A model generated the notes under the pieces. It had not been told where the DNA came from and made no database searches. It was given only the letters and a program-made list of their open reading frames with translations. This document shows positions 16,601 to 24,364 of a DNA stretch of 51,408 bases, one piece after another. The stretch is from positions 1 to 51,408 of the IMG/VR virus record IMGVR_UViG_3300042923_000961, one strand, 5' to 3'. A program made the translations under genes and the position numbers. Source of the stretch: a virus. How positions within the stretch are numbered: the first letter of the stretch is position 1; each line of letters begins with the position of its first letter.

Positions 16601-18218
16601 CTTCTTGGAAGAGGAATCCTGCACCACGGTAACCGTCTGTGCCGAACATCGTTTTAAGAGAATCGCTGACCTGCTCAGAGGTCATTCCCTTCAAGTGCTT
16701 GGATAACAATTGTGCTATATCGTCAATCTTCTTTAGATCGCCATGTTGATCGTAGAATGCGGAGTGCAAAGCTCCCGATTGCATGGTTAAGTCTTTGAAC
16801 GCTTTCTCCTGTTTCTTAGTCCCTTCTTTGGCACCGGACATTTTCACAGACAACGCAGTAAGCTGATCCATCAACTTCCCTTGATCGGTAGACAAAGGCT
16901 TAATCCCATGCGCCTGTAACAGTTTCATTGCTTGCGAGGCATCGAAAGTCAGCAATCCTAAACGCTCAAATTCACTTGCAGCTTTCTCAGTTTGTGGATG
17001 CAAGTTTAAGAGCATCGTTTTAAGCGACGTGCCAGCATCGCTTCCCTTTATCCCGTGCTGGGCGTAAACAGCCAAGGCTGTCGCTGTGTCTTTAAAAGAT
17101 AGACCTGCAATTGATGCCGCCCCGGATACCATAGATAGAGAGTATTTTAATTCGCTGACATCTGTGGCACTCGCATTGGCCGCACCTGCTAGAATATCAG
17201 CAGCTTTAGCAACGCTTAAATGATCTTTTCGGAATGCATTCAAGGCTGTCGAAGCGACTTCTGCCGCATCCTTCAAATTCAATTCCCCAGCCGTTGCTAA
17301 ACTAAGTGATCCGGATAGGGCACCATGCATAATGTCTGATACACTAACACCGGCCTTAATCAGTTCTTCTTCTGCTTGTGCTGCTTCCAAAGCGGAATAT
17401 TTTGTCTTGGCGCCTTGGACAATTGCTAAATGTTCTAGAGATTTGCTGTATTTTTCAACGTCTTTCGGATCCATAACGGATTTTGTGCTAGACATCTGCT
17501 GTTGAAAGTCCATGGCCTTTTTACCAGCATAGGCAAGCCCTCCGCCGACGGCCAATGAAGCGTAGCCGAAGGTATTGGTCAGTCCCTCACCGGCATCACG
17601 CATATTACTGCCGATATTTCTATACTTTTTCGCTGACTTTTTGAAAACATTATTTTCCGCGGAATTTAACTTATTAAAACTTCGCGTTGTCTTCGCAAGA
17701 TCACCCTGCAGATCACCGAGGGCGGCAGATTCCTCATTGATTCGGACACGCATTCGGTGGAGCGCATTGCCGCTTTGTACGGCTTGCCCCCTCATCTCAG
17801 CATATTGATCCTTTAATGCAGAAACTTTTTTCTTCTGCAAATCAACTACATCAGAAAGTCCGGATGCTCTTTTTCTAAGAGAATCTGTTTCCCTTCCCAT
17901 GTCGGAAAGACCAGCCGTAGATGCTCTGAGCGCTGATTTCTGCAACTCAAGCTGACGTTCCAACTGTTTAACACGTTCTGCGGCTGACGCCGTTTGATTG
18001 GCGTTCTGGCGCATAGACTCAGTGTTTTGATCAGCCTTACGTGAGGATTCCTGATACTGTGCGCCCATATAGCTAGCGGATTGTCCAGCACGTTGTGTTG
18101 CACGTTCCATTTCAGCTGAGGCACGCTTGGTGTCGTCTATCCGTCGATTTGCTTGTTCCAGTGCTGAATAATTAACGACAAATTCTACTCTATTGGTTAA
18201 TTTCCTAACGACGCCCAT
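13659..18218 (-). CDS. Tail tape measure protein with lytic transglycosylase domain
   Basis: At 1519 residues this is the largest gene and sets tail length. The N-terminal 200 residues are coiled-coil. A TP901-type core follows (about 240-600). A hydrophobic stretch lies near 630 and a Gly-rich stretch with several hydrophobic segments lies at about 770-860. A second coiled-coil follows at about 890-1100. Near the C-terminus, ATIAQRESGGNPNAVN...AGLMQMIKSTF is an SLT-type lytic transglycosylase, with the Glu of RESGG as likely acid. The enzyme would open peptidoglycan during DNA entry. Confidence 0.93.
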   Translation of the reverse strand: MGVVRKLTNRVEFVVNYSALEQANRRIDDTKRASAEMERATQRAGQSASYMGAQYQESSRKADQNTESMRQNANQTASAAERVKQLERQLELQKSALRASTAGLSDMGRETDSLRKRASGLSDVVDLQKKKVSALKDQYAEMRGQAVQSGNALHRMRVRINEESAALGDLQGDLAKTTRSFNKLNSAENNVFKKSAKKYRNIGSNMRDAGEGLTNTFGYASLAVGGGLAYAGKKAMDFQQQMSSTKSVMDPKDVEKYSKSLEHLAIVQGAKTKYSALEAAQAEEELIKAGVSVSDIMHGALSGSLSLATAGELNLKDAAEVASTALNAFRKDHLSVAKAADILAGAANASATDVSELKYSLSMVSGAASIAGLSFKDTATALAVYAQHGIKGSDAGTSLKTMLLNLHPQTEKAASEFERLGLLTFDASQAMKLLQAHGIKPLSTDQGKLMDQLTALSVKMSGAKEGTKKQEKAFKDLTMQSGALHSAFYDQHGDLKKIDDIAQLLSKHLKGMTSEQVSDSLKTMFGTDGYRGAGFLFQEGAKGVDAMARAMDKIKAADVAAQKMKNLKGDVEQLRGSAETAGISMGNHLVPILDWFVNKGQKVVDWFNHLSSKQQAFITYTAVGTGALIGLAAGFGLFIRGVGAVAKGYGMLNSVIGRMTGRTADSTLSLAAQRREMEKNTVAAENLSRAEGNVGGVGSSVDIGGTGSASAKGKKGGFIKRLFKRGSASTAAETVEDVAQNASRGGRLLRTAGTGAKWLGRGVAGLGILASLTGLLGMTKGTAGSHIGDVLGSMGGTWGGAAGGAALGTLIMPGVGTAIGGGIGAAAGSLAGSAVGKWAGGKIQGMFKGGNDYELSGSIKAYEDLNSKATEQLMSLEASGKKISKSTASALKTTYSDMATSITETMKSHYYQDKDTLTSFMRSTKGISASEQNTILWNMQNSYKNQTKTVSRAQNRITDILDKARKEHRRLTAREKEEINALQAQMNDYAIMNMSKGAKEQRSIFERLKADSGKLSAQQAADVVHNARKSEKSAIASANRKYDKVVQAIVHERDDTHSISADQATKLIKAAQRQRDKSINSAKEMQQKVVSYAKKQAKGHVDQVDWETGKVLGFWDKMWKNISGFWNSLVKLFTGKSSGATFGQQGKKTTADTSSAGVYKSGAHAYATGTALGGHPGGNAILGDGGKPEFWFTPQGAAGLSPAVPTLYQNMPAGTQVLNGSDTERMLGAKAYAKGTNGFWNSIGDFLGKGFSWIKNGASSAANHLMKKAGVSVGDLGDLTQFTKKTAMPAVKNLISSGISNLAHSSDLASFKGVKVSGDVKQWIAAGMKLAGVKGASWAKGLATIAQRESGGNPNAVNNWDSNAKAGHPSAGLMQMIKSTFLAHAVKGHTSWMNPIDQVASSVRYIESRYGSISKVPGIASMAKGGKYVGYAKGTPGAGSWAEKVFGPRKKKDDPDNGGNGSIGVVSNRPITISAPVTINIKVDGGDANVADNIGRQVRDEIEKVFKNLTTFVDPGVIS

Positions 18219-18409
18219 CAGTCCTCACCTCGCATCAATTTGAGTTTCATTGCAGCCACTTCGTTAAGTACAGCAAGCCGATGCGCATCGGCAAGCATTA
18301 CTTCCTCTTCTGTACAAATACCCGCGATTACAGGTTGCCAAATTGAAAAATCACGTTCGACTTCTTTAACAATTCGAACTGGTGCAGGCTTAGTGCAGCA
18401 GTTCTCCAA
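18218..18409 (-). CDS. Tail assembly chaperone, second frame
   Basis: The 63-codon frame overlaps the end of the first chaperone gene in the +1 (equivalently -2) frame and ends exactly where the tape measure begins. A TTG at 18409 could start it, but no ribosome site precedes that codon. The usual arrangement here is translation by frameshift from the upstream gene to make a longer fusion, as for lambda G-GT. The sequence is helix-rich with an acidic patch (CTEEEVMLADAHRLAVLNEV). Confidence 0.65.
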   Translation of the reverse strand: MENCCTKPAPVRIVKEVERDFSIWQPVIAGICTEEEVMLADAHRLAVLNEVAAMKLKLMRGED

Positions 18410-18707
18410 GAAATCGGTCGGCCGCGGCCATCACCCGGTTATAACCTTCGTTTTCATCCCAGTAATCCCAATTTGTTATAGGTTCAACAATGACATGTTT
18501 CATGAGCGCTTCATTGTAGTCTTTGGTCACTACCACACCTGCAACATTCTTGGCACTGTCAATCAAGTCCTGAGCCTTGCGAATACCAGGGAATTGAAAA
18601 GTATAAGTTCCAATAACCTTCCCGTCATCATCTTTAAGTTCAAATTTTTCTTGCTTGCCTTTTTTTGAAAGATGTTCAACCTTAACATTTGTTTTTGTTT
18701 CTACCAT
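18390..18707 (-). CDS. Tail assembly chaperone, first frame (XkdN-type)
   Basis: The 105-residue product starts VETKTNVKVEHLSKKGKQEKFELKD and has the short strand-helix pattern of phage tail assembly chaperones. It lies between the tail tube and tape measure genes, the universal position. The overlap of 20 bp with the next frame is the natural site for a programmed frameshift. In-frame it stops with LLH just inside the second frame. Confidence 0.75.
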   Translation of the reverse strand: MVETKTNVKVEHLSKKGKQEKFELKDDDGKVIGTYTFQFPGIRKAQDLIDSAKNVAGVVVTKDYNEALMKHVIVEPITNWDYWDENEGYNRVMAAADRFLGELLH

Positions 18708-18768
18708 TGTGAGTCACGCTCCAATTTAATTTTTAAATAAAATAAAAAGACGGGTTGTCCCGCCTTCA

Positions 18769-19188
18769 TCATGCAACATTGTCTTGATAATCCAGAACTG
18801 AGAAAGTGAAAGCACGCGTCGGAACTGATGTGCCAAGCGTACCATCTGCCTTCTTCGTCACCATTGCGTTTTCGCCACCAACTGTTTCAGTGCTGCCATC
18901 AGGTAAAGGTATTTTAATTTTCAATGGCTTAATCACACTTGAATTCGCCTCGGCGACAAACAGTGGAAGCGCCGGAGAAGTGAGCAACAAGTTAATCGTG
19001 ATCGTTCCTCTCGTATCATTACTCTTGGCGAAAGAACCGTTTCCCTGCGCATCAACAACCGCTGTGACCTGGTCATTGGTTTGCTGAAACGATACCATGT
19101 CGCCTTCTGCAAAATCAGTAATGACGGTATCGCCTCGAATAACGGTTACTTGGGACGCATCATATTGTTTTCCTGCATCTACTGCCAT
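18769..19188 (-). CDS. Tail tube protein (DUF3277-type)
   Basis: The 139-residue product is beta-rich and shows the pattern of tail tube proteins of contractile phages (VTVIRGDTVITDFAEGDMVSFQQTNDQV...NDTRGTITINLLLTSPAL...ENAMVTKKADGT). It follows the sheath gene by 13 bp. Tube proteins polymerise inside the sheath. The DUF3277 name is an assignment by pattern and position. Confidence 0.82.
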   Translation of the reverse strand: MAVDAGKQYDASQVTVIRGDTVITDFAEGDMVSFQQTNDQVTAVVDAQGNGSFAKSNDTRGTITINLLLTSPALPLFVAEANSSVIKPLKIKIPLPDGSTETVGGENAMVTKKADGTLGTSVPTRAFTFSVLDYQDNVA

Positions 19189-19201
19189 GGCTTAACCCTC
19201 C

Positions 19202-20227
19202 TTATGCGGCAATTTCGCCGTGAATTGTAGTCTGATGAATGGCTGACTGACGGGTATACGAGAACGATGTACCCGAATAGGTCCAGCTATCGATCGTTGC
19301 ACGGTCAATACTTGTGATTGGTACCGTATTTACCGAGAATGCCGGCAGATTCGTGGTCGGGTCTGTATCGACGATCCCGTTCGTATAGGCCGTATTCAGC
19401 ACGCCTTCGACGCGTGAAGCAATGAGCGCGATGCCTGCCGCCGTATAAGGAAGCTTACCTGATGTTTGCAGCAAGTCTTGAACAGAGGTCTCGATGTTTG
19501 CCTTCACCCAATCGTCGCCATGCAGCGCGTCGATGTACTCGCCGCCAGCGGTCTTACCTTCAGTCGTCTGTGGAATGCCTGCTTTGAGCACATAAGCATT
19601 TCCACCAGCCGTATGGATGGCTTGAACCTGCGCCGGCGTCAAATCATCGGGTGTGATCCCTGACAGGTTCCCGCGGAACTTCCATGTGATCGAACCAACA
19701 GTGAGCGATCCAGCATTTCCAATCACTGCCGCGTCTAAGTTTTCGCCAGCAACTGCATGCACATAAACCGCCGTGCGCTTATATCCGACAAATGTATCGG
19801 ATATGGGACCGTATGGAGTAATTCCGCTTGCATCAGCCACCTGCAGGAACAGGAACTTGTAAGATTTCGCTTCGATATACTGAGCAGCAGCCAAAATGTC
19901 TGCTGCTACCCCGCCCGCAACGACAGCAAAATGCCAATCCTTTGCGAAGCAATTATCGAGGGCATCGCTCACGCTGCCTGCTGTATACGTCTGCACAGCA
20001 ACTGGTGTCCCCGCATTTGCCTGTGCGAAAAAGTCACGTGCTTTGCCGTGCACATCCGTTCCCTCTGCGTAATCTGCAGTGAGCGCTGTGAGATTTGCAT
20101 ATTCCTTATAGGTTGGTGTACCCTCGGCAACAACAGGCGCAAGAATAAGCAGCAATCCGAAGCCAACAACCGACGCCGGATTTGCCACGTCAATGTTAAC
20201 AATTACGTCTGATAATGTTTCTGGCAT
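19202..20227 (-). CDS. Tail sheath protein (DUF3383)
   Basis: The 341-residue product opens MPETLSDVIVNIDVANPASVVGFG, as in DUF3383 sheath-like proteins, and has the family's middle part (YKRTAVYVHAV...AAVIGNAGSLTVGSITWKFRGNLSGITPDDLT) and the C-terminal INTAYTNGIVDTDP-like segment. It is the contractile outer tube. Its presence fixes the morphology as myovirus-like. Confidence 0.9.
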   Translation of the reverse strand: MPETLSDVIVNIDVANPASVVGFGLLLILAPVVAEGTPTYKEYANLTALTADYAEGTDVHGKARDFFAQANAGTPVAVQTYTAGSVSDALDNCFAKDWHFAVVAGGVAADILAAAQYIEAKSYKFLFLQVADASGITPYGPISDTFVGYKRTAVYVHAVAGENLDAAVIGNAGSLTVGSITWKFRGNLSGITPDDLTPAQVQAIHTAGGNAYVLKAGIPQTTEGKTAGGEYIDALHGDDWVKANIETSVQDLLQTSGKLPYTAAGIALIASRVEGVLNTAYTNGIVDTDPTTNLPAFSVNTVPITSIDRATIDSWTYSGTSFSYTRQSAIHQTTIHGEIAA

Positions 20228-20244
20228 TATAAATCCTCCTAATC

Positions 20245-20718
20245 TTAATTAATTGGTGCCTGTTCAATCTGCGGCAACTCCTCGACAAATGGATCAACTG
20301 CACGTAACTGGATATCAAAACCCACATTGCGCTCGTAATCGATCGTGATGAAGTTGTCCCGATTGGTGAAACCCTGGATACTGACGAGCACCAGCCCGCC
20401 ATTTTCCAATAAAAAACTCCGACCGGCATTCGATCGGAGGTATTGCTGTGCTCGTTCTGCTAGATTGAGCGCTTGAATCGCTGATTGTGACTTAAAAGTC
20501 AGACTGACAACCATTTCAAACTGTTCTGCTGGTTGTGGTTGCACCTGATTACCAACAATCAGTTTTGGCGTTGTTATCGTGTACGTTGCAAACGGATAAG
20601 CAGGTTGATCACCTGCTGAATCCGCCTGAATCAGCGTAATGCCAAGCGAGCGCATCGCTTGTACCAATGTCTTGGTAACGGTTGAGTAATCAAAGTACAT
20701 TGGATCAGCCAAATGCAC
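20245..20718 (-). CDS. Neck / tail terminator protein (LIC_12616-type)
   Basis: The 157-residue product has a family-like opening (ALVQAMRSLG-type helix, then PAYPFATYTITTPKL) and the strand pattern FEMVVSLTFKSQSAIQALNLAERAQQYL...RNVGFDIQLRAVD. Proteins of this type cap the tail and join it to the head connector. It overlaps the preceding connector gene by 14 bp and lies directly before the sheath gene. Confidence 0.75.
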   Translation of the reverse strand: MHLADPMYFDYSTVTKTLVQAMRSLGITLIQADSAGDQPAYPFATYTITTPKLIVGNQVQPQPAEQFEMVVSLTFKSQSAIQALNLAERAQQYLRSNAGRSFLLENGGLVLVSIQGFTNRDNFITIDYERNVGFDIQLRAVDPFVEELPQIEQAPIN

Positions 20719-21058
20719 TCACCCACTTCAATTCGTACTGTGTGAAGTCTGCATAATCTTCATACGGTGTTTTGCCTTCGACACTGTACTTCTGACCGGA
20801 GCGGACAATAACTGTCTTTGCCGGTATGTCTGGCTTGTCGATCAACAGCTGCCGATCAGACTCTTTTAGACGACCACCACTTTGATAGATCTCGTTTTGT
20901 GAGAACGGAATAAGTGCACCTGTGATCGGTACTTCCACCGGATCACTGCCTGGCACCCATTCCCCGCTGTCGTCATAATGTCCCGGTGTTCCTTGCTGAA
21001 GCATTGTGAGAGGAACGCTATACTCGGCCAACATATCGCTGAAATCAAACATCGGCAT
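20705..21058 (-). CDS. Head-tail connector / head-closure protein
   Basis: The 117-residue product has the small beta-barrel type pattern seen in head-closure proteins (PVEVPITGALIPFSQNEI...QLLIDKPDIPAKTVIVRSGQKYSVEGKTPY). The gene lies between the HK97-gp10-like gene and the neck terminator gene with overlaps on both sides. Position and size carry most of the weight. Confidence 0.65.
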   Translation of the reverse strand: MPMFDFSDMLAEYSVPLTMLQQGTPGHYDDSGEWVPGSDPVEVPITGALIPFSQNEIYQSGGRLKESDRQLLIDKPDIPAKTVIVRSGQKYSVEGKTPYEDYADFTQYELKWVSAFG

Positions 21059-21671
21059 TGTCTCTCACCACTTTCCAAGTCACTGCTGCTCGTAAATGCC
21101 CGGTATCCATCAATGGATTGGTGCTGTGTTTCTGCCGGTCAGCAACCGTAATCGGTGACAATTTCGGATCACGGAGATTGCGCATCTTTTTCTGGACATC
21201 ACCAACAATTAAAGCACCTAGCCGTGAATATGCTTGCTTGGCTGTTATCTCAAGCGAGCAGACTAATTCAATCTGCCGCTCAAAGAAGTCTGTCCATTTT
21301 TCGTTCTGCTCATCGAACGTGGAACGCAAAAAAGACCGCTCGGGGACTGTCACTTGTTTTGCAAGCATATAGCAGAATTCAATTTGATCCTTCCCCTTGT
21401 TCCGGCAAAGGTAAGCAGTTCCCTCTTTCGTTTTCAAATAGAATAGATCGAGTGACTTCGGATCAACACCCTTGTACTTCGGTGCAAGTGGAATGACCAT
21501 GTAATTCTTCTTGGCTTTGATCGTCATGCCGAACTCCTGTACGCTAGCGATCATTGCTTCCGTGTAATCCCCGCCATCACCAAAGATACCTATTTCAATC
21601 GCTAGATGATCTAACTCATGAAACTCGTGCATGATGCGGTCGTACCCGCTGCTATCATCCTCTATTGGCAT
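21045..21671 (-). CDS. HK97 gp10-like / virion morphogenesis protein
   Basis: The 208-residue product begins with HLAIEIGIFGDGGDYTEAMIASVQEFGMTIKAK, typical of gpG/HK97 gp10-type tail completion proteins, and has VPERSFLRSTFDE and NPLMDTGHLRAAVTWKV near the end, both characteristic. It sits between two connector genes with a 1-bp overlap upstream. Role: neck or tail completion. Confidence 0.78.
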   Translation of the reverse strand: MPIEDDSSGYDRIMHEFHELDHLAIEIGIFGDGGDYTEAMIASVQEFGMTIKAKKNYMVIPLAPKYKGVDPKSLDLFYLKTKEGTAYLCRNKGKDQIEFCYMLAKQVTVPERSFLRSTFDEQNEKWTDFFERQIELVCSLEITAKQAYSRLGALIVGDVQKKMRNLRDPKLSPITVADRQKHSTNPLMDTGHLRAAVTWKVVRDNADV

Positions 21672-22033
21672 CAGATCACCACCAAATTAAGACCGCCTGA
21701 ACCGTCAATGCGTTTGAGCAGTCGCTTGTACTCCTGACCATAAGGTGTAGCATCTAATCCCTTATTCGTATCCAGCTGACTGTTGGAAAAAGATCGCTGC
21801 ATCGGTCCCACACGCTCGCTCTGCGCTCTTCTGACGTTCAAAGATGCAAAGTGCGCCGCAAGATATCGATTCAAGCGCTCGATGTACTGCGACGGAACAT
21901 GACGTTCTGTTACTTCTTGATAAGCGTCATCGATGCTTACCTGTAAATCATTATCCGATAAGGATGAGAGGTGCTTGGCAATCGAGCGGACGCGTGCAAG
22001 AGTAGTTTTGCTTGTCGGGTCTGTATCAGCCAT
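21671..22033 (-). CDS. Head-tail adaptor (DUF4054-type)
   Basis: The 120-residue, mainly helical product (VRSIAKHLSSLSDNDLQVSIDDAYQEV...RLNRYLAAHFASLNVRRAQSERVG...QLDTNKGLDATPYGQEYKRLL) has the typical helix-AAHFASL-turn and Y-G-Q-x-Y/F pattern of gp6/DUF4054 connector proteins. These form a dodecameric ring under the portal. Confidence 0.82.
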   Translation of the reverse strand: MADTDPTSKTTLARVRSIAKHLSSLSDNDLQVSIDDAYQEVTERHVPSQYIERLNRYLAAHFASLNVRRAQSERVGPMQRSFSNSQLDTNKGLDATPYGQEYKRLLKRIDGSGGLNLVVI

Positions 22034-22046
22034 AGGGCTTCACCCC

Positions 22047-22403
22047 TTATTCGTCCGGATTGACGATTTTGTCTTCCGGAGGATTCTTAATGCTCTCAAC
22101 CTGTTCAGCAATGGCATCAAGCACCGTCTTCCGTTTGCTCTTGCCATTTTCAGCTGTTTTAAACTTGTCCAGCAAGCCAAGGTCAAAGGTGTCATTGACT
22201 AGATCAACAGCTGCATTAACATCAACCGCAGTGATATCAGTCTTGCTGACGACTTCAATTTCTTTGCCAATCAGCACCTTGTTCAACGGATGCTTTGCCG
22301 CTTCGGCATAAGCCTTGGATTCTTCAACAGATAAATCATTGACGCCCGGAAGCAACCGAGCGCCAATGTGACGAACATAATTCCCTTTGTTTTGTACGAG
22401 CAT
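22047..22403 (-). CDS. Hypothetical head protein downstream of the capsid gene
   Basis: Start taken at the ATG at 22403, which overlaps the capsid stop as TGATG (translational coupling); the open frame upstream only shadows the capsid gene. The 118-residue product (MLVQNKGNYVRHIGARLLPGVNDLS...) resembles small proteins that follow the capsid gene in DUF2184 phages, with a hydrophilic Lys/Glu-rich end. A head-decoration or connector role is likely but not shown. Confidence 0.6.
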   Translation of the reverse strand: MLVQNKGNYVRHIGARLLPGVNDLSVEESKAYAEAAKHPLNKVLIGKEIEVVSKTDITAVDVNAAVDLVNDTFDLGLLDKFKTAENGKSKRKTVLDAIAEQVESIKNPPEDKIVNPDE

Positions 22404-23308
22404 CAGATTCCATCTCCTCTTGCTACACCCATTGGATAGCGGATAATCACACCAGCAAGACGCTCTTCGCATGGGACTTTCCAGCGTGGGTACTTCCATT
22501 CCGGATCCAGCCGTGTAAGGTCCATGCTGATGAGTAACTGCATCACTTCAGGAGAGCAGTCCATGACGAGCATCGAGTCTGTACCTGAGGTCCCAACACC
22601 TTTTAAATCAGGCACACGGTGGATCATCGAGAACCAGTTATACCCGTTCAGTACCTGCAGGATCGAACGAGAATCATAGTCGCTGTAACGACGGTTCAAC
22701 TCTTCATACTGATCAGCAGGAACACACAGGCAAAGGCTGCCAGAGTTTGCATGACCAGGAAGTACGGTAATCAATTTACGCAGCTTACGAACGTCCTCAA
22801 TAATTTCTTCTGAGGTCTTGTCCACCCACTTGGTTGATGTCGCCCCTGCGTTTTGATCAACTGCTTTTGTCTGAATACCAGTAGCATTCACAGCTCCTTT
22901 GATGTTGTACTTGCTGTCCCCGAGCCATGCGATCTTGTTTTCTTTTTCAGCTATCGCACGACGTGCAACTGCAGCACGTGCCGTATCAATTGGAGTGTTT
23001 GCCATTTGAGCCGCTCTCAGTTCTTGTACGGAATATCCATAGCCAATCGCAATCGTGTAGATGTCAACGTGCTCGCGCTTCAGATCAATGTCTACGAGTG
23101 GCAGATCATCGGCACCGTTCGCCATAATCTTGGCAACGCCTGTACGTGTCATAACGTTGTAAGCGTAGGTTTCTGCGCCTGCCGGTACGTCTGACTTAAT
23201 GTCAAAGCACTGGCGAGCAGTCAGTTCTTCATATTTTGGTTCGTATAGCACATTATCGAGCTGCTCAAGATCAAGCGCTCTTAAATTTGCTCTGTATGGT
23301 GCTGGCAT
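22403..23308 (-). CDS. Major capsid protein (DUF2184)
   Basis: The 301-residue product has the HK97-fold DUF2184 pattern: an N-terminal arm, VPAGAETYAYNVMTRTGVAKI, IYTIAIGYGYSVQELRAAQMANTPIDTARA, KIAWLGDSKYNIKGAVNATG, and a C-terminal WKYPRWKVPCEERLAGVIIRYP. It assembles the icosahedral shell. It follows the cement and scaffold genes in the expected order. No processing of its N-terminus is evident from the sequence alone. Confidence 0.9.
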   Translation of the reverse strand: MPAPYRANLRALDLEQLDNVLYEPKYEELTARQCFDIKSDVPAGAETYAYNVMTRTGVAKIMANGADDLPLVDIDLKREHVDIYTIAIGYGYSVQELRAAQMANTPIDTARAAVARRAIAEKENKIAWLGDSKYNIKGAVNATGIQTKAVDQNAGATSTKWVDKTSEEIIEDVRKLRKLITVLPGHANSGSLCLCVPADQYEELNRRYSDYDSRSILQVLNGYNWFSMIHRVPDLKGVGTSGTDSMLVMDCSPEVMQLLISMDLTRLDPEWKYPRWKVPCEERLAGVIIRYPMGVARGDGI

Positions 23309-23327
23309 TTTTCATTCCCCCTTCGTT

Positions 23328-23816
23328 TTACGGTAAGTTAATTTCTAGTTGTGCTAGATTACCAGCTTGTGCGGTCGTTCTGAATACGCCGACGGTGTCA
23401 GATACAGTTGCTGTCGCGCTGCCTTTCTGACGGAAGTCTCCGGTTTCGTTGTCCACGACTGCTTGCTTGCCACGGATAACATCTTCGAGTACCTCAACCC
23501 AAATAATTCCCCGGCGTAGGACGGTTACAGGTTGTCCTGTTGGATAGGCTGTGCCGGTAATTTCACCAGTGGATACATCATCCACTCGATACTCGCCGGC
23601 AAAATGGTTTGCGACGGCCACACCAACGAAGGCAGAGCCGGCAGCCCCGTCATATTTCAGTACCTTGTCCGGATCATCCGGTGATTGTTTCAACGCAAGG
23701 CCCCATGGAATATCTGCGCCGGCACCGAAGGTTTCGGCATGCTCATCATGGTAGCTTGCGAGTTTACCTTTGCCGGTTTCCGGAGTCATGTACTGCTCAT
23801 AAGAATTAATAGGCAT
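23328..23816 (-). CDS. Structural cement / head decoration protein
   Basis: The 162-residue beta-rich product has the family-like segments IPWGLALKQSPDDPDKV, AFVGVAVANHF and TGQPVTVLRRGIIWVEV, seen in Gp24-type cement proteins that sit next to DUF2184 capsids. It stabilises the capsid exterior. It lies between scaffold and capsid genes. Confidence 0.8.
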   Translation of the reverse strand: MPINSYEQYMTPETGKGKLASYHDEHAETFGAGADIPWGLALKQSPDDPDKVLKYDGAAGSAFVGVAVANHFAGEYRVDDVSTGEITGTAYPTGQPVTVLRRGIIWVEVLEDVIRGKQAVVDNETGDFRQKGSATATVSDTVGVFRTTAQAGNLAQLEINLP

Positions 23817-23830
23817 TGTTTAATCCCTCC

Positions 23831-24364
23831 TTATTTGTTTTTGTTCATGTTCTTCATGTTCATGCGGTCAGCACGCTTCTGCTCAATAGCCTTTTTATTG
23901 CCGGCAGCACCCTGCAGGTTCTTCAGATTGTTTGCGCCATCAGAATGGAAGCCCTCAGCCTCAATTTGGCCAACCATGGCATCGTAGAACGCATTGACAT
24001 AGTCATCAGACTTGCCGTCACCTTTGAAATCTTCCTTGGCTGTCTGAATAACCGCTTCTTTAATGTCACGGTCCGTCTTTCCCTTGAAGTCGAACGAATC
24101 GCCGAGAATCTGCGTTGCACTGGTTACGAGCTCAAGACGTTCCTCAACCTTTTCGTCCAGCTTGTCGGATACAGCTTTGGCTTCCTCGAGTTCCTGTTTC
24201 TTCTGCTCGAGTTCTGTTTCCAAAGCATCATATTTTCCCTGCAGCTTGTCATGCTCCGCTACCTTTGTGGCTGCGGTATCGAGTTTAGCCTGTTGGGCTT
24301 CGAGATATGATTTGACTGCTGTATCTACCTCGTACTCTTGATTGTCAATCTTGTACTTTGCCAT
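23831..24364 (-). CDS. Capsid scaffold protein
   Basis: Start taken at the ATG at 24364, preceded by AAGGGAGGAACAAAGCAC. The 177-residue product is strongly helical and charged, with a long coiled-coil at about 20-80 (AKLDTAATKVAEHDKLQGKY...LEEAKAV) and a basic end (MNMKNMNKNK) suited to capsid binding. The same frame remains open upstream and continues the DUF2213 reading (RGRAGPTVAIRGDA...), so scaffold may also be made as the C-terminal part of a protease-scaffold fusion after a frameshift. Confidence 0.8.
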   Translation of the reverse strand: MAKYKIDNQEYEVDTAVKSYLEAQQAKLDTAATKVAEHDKLQGKYDALETELEQKKQELEEAKAVSDKLDEKVEERLELVTSATQILGDSFDFKGKTDRDIKEAVIQTAKEDFKGDGKSDDYVNAFYDAMVGQIEAEGFHSDGANNLKNLQGAAGNKKAIEQKRADRMNMKNMNKNK

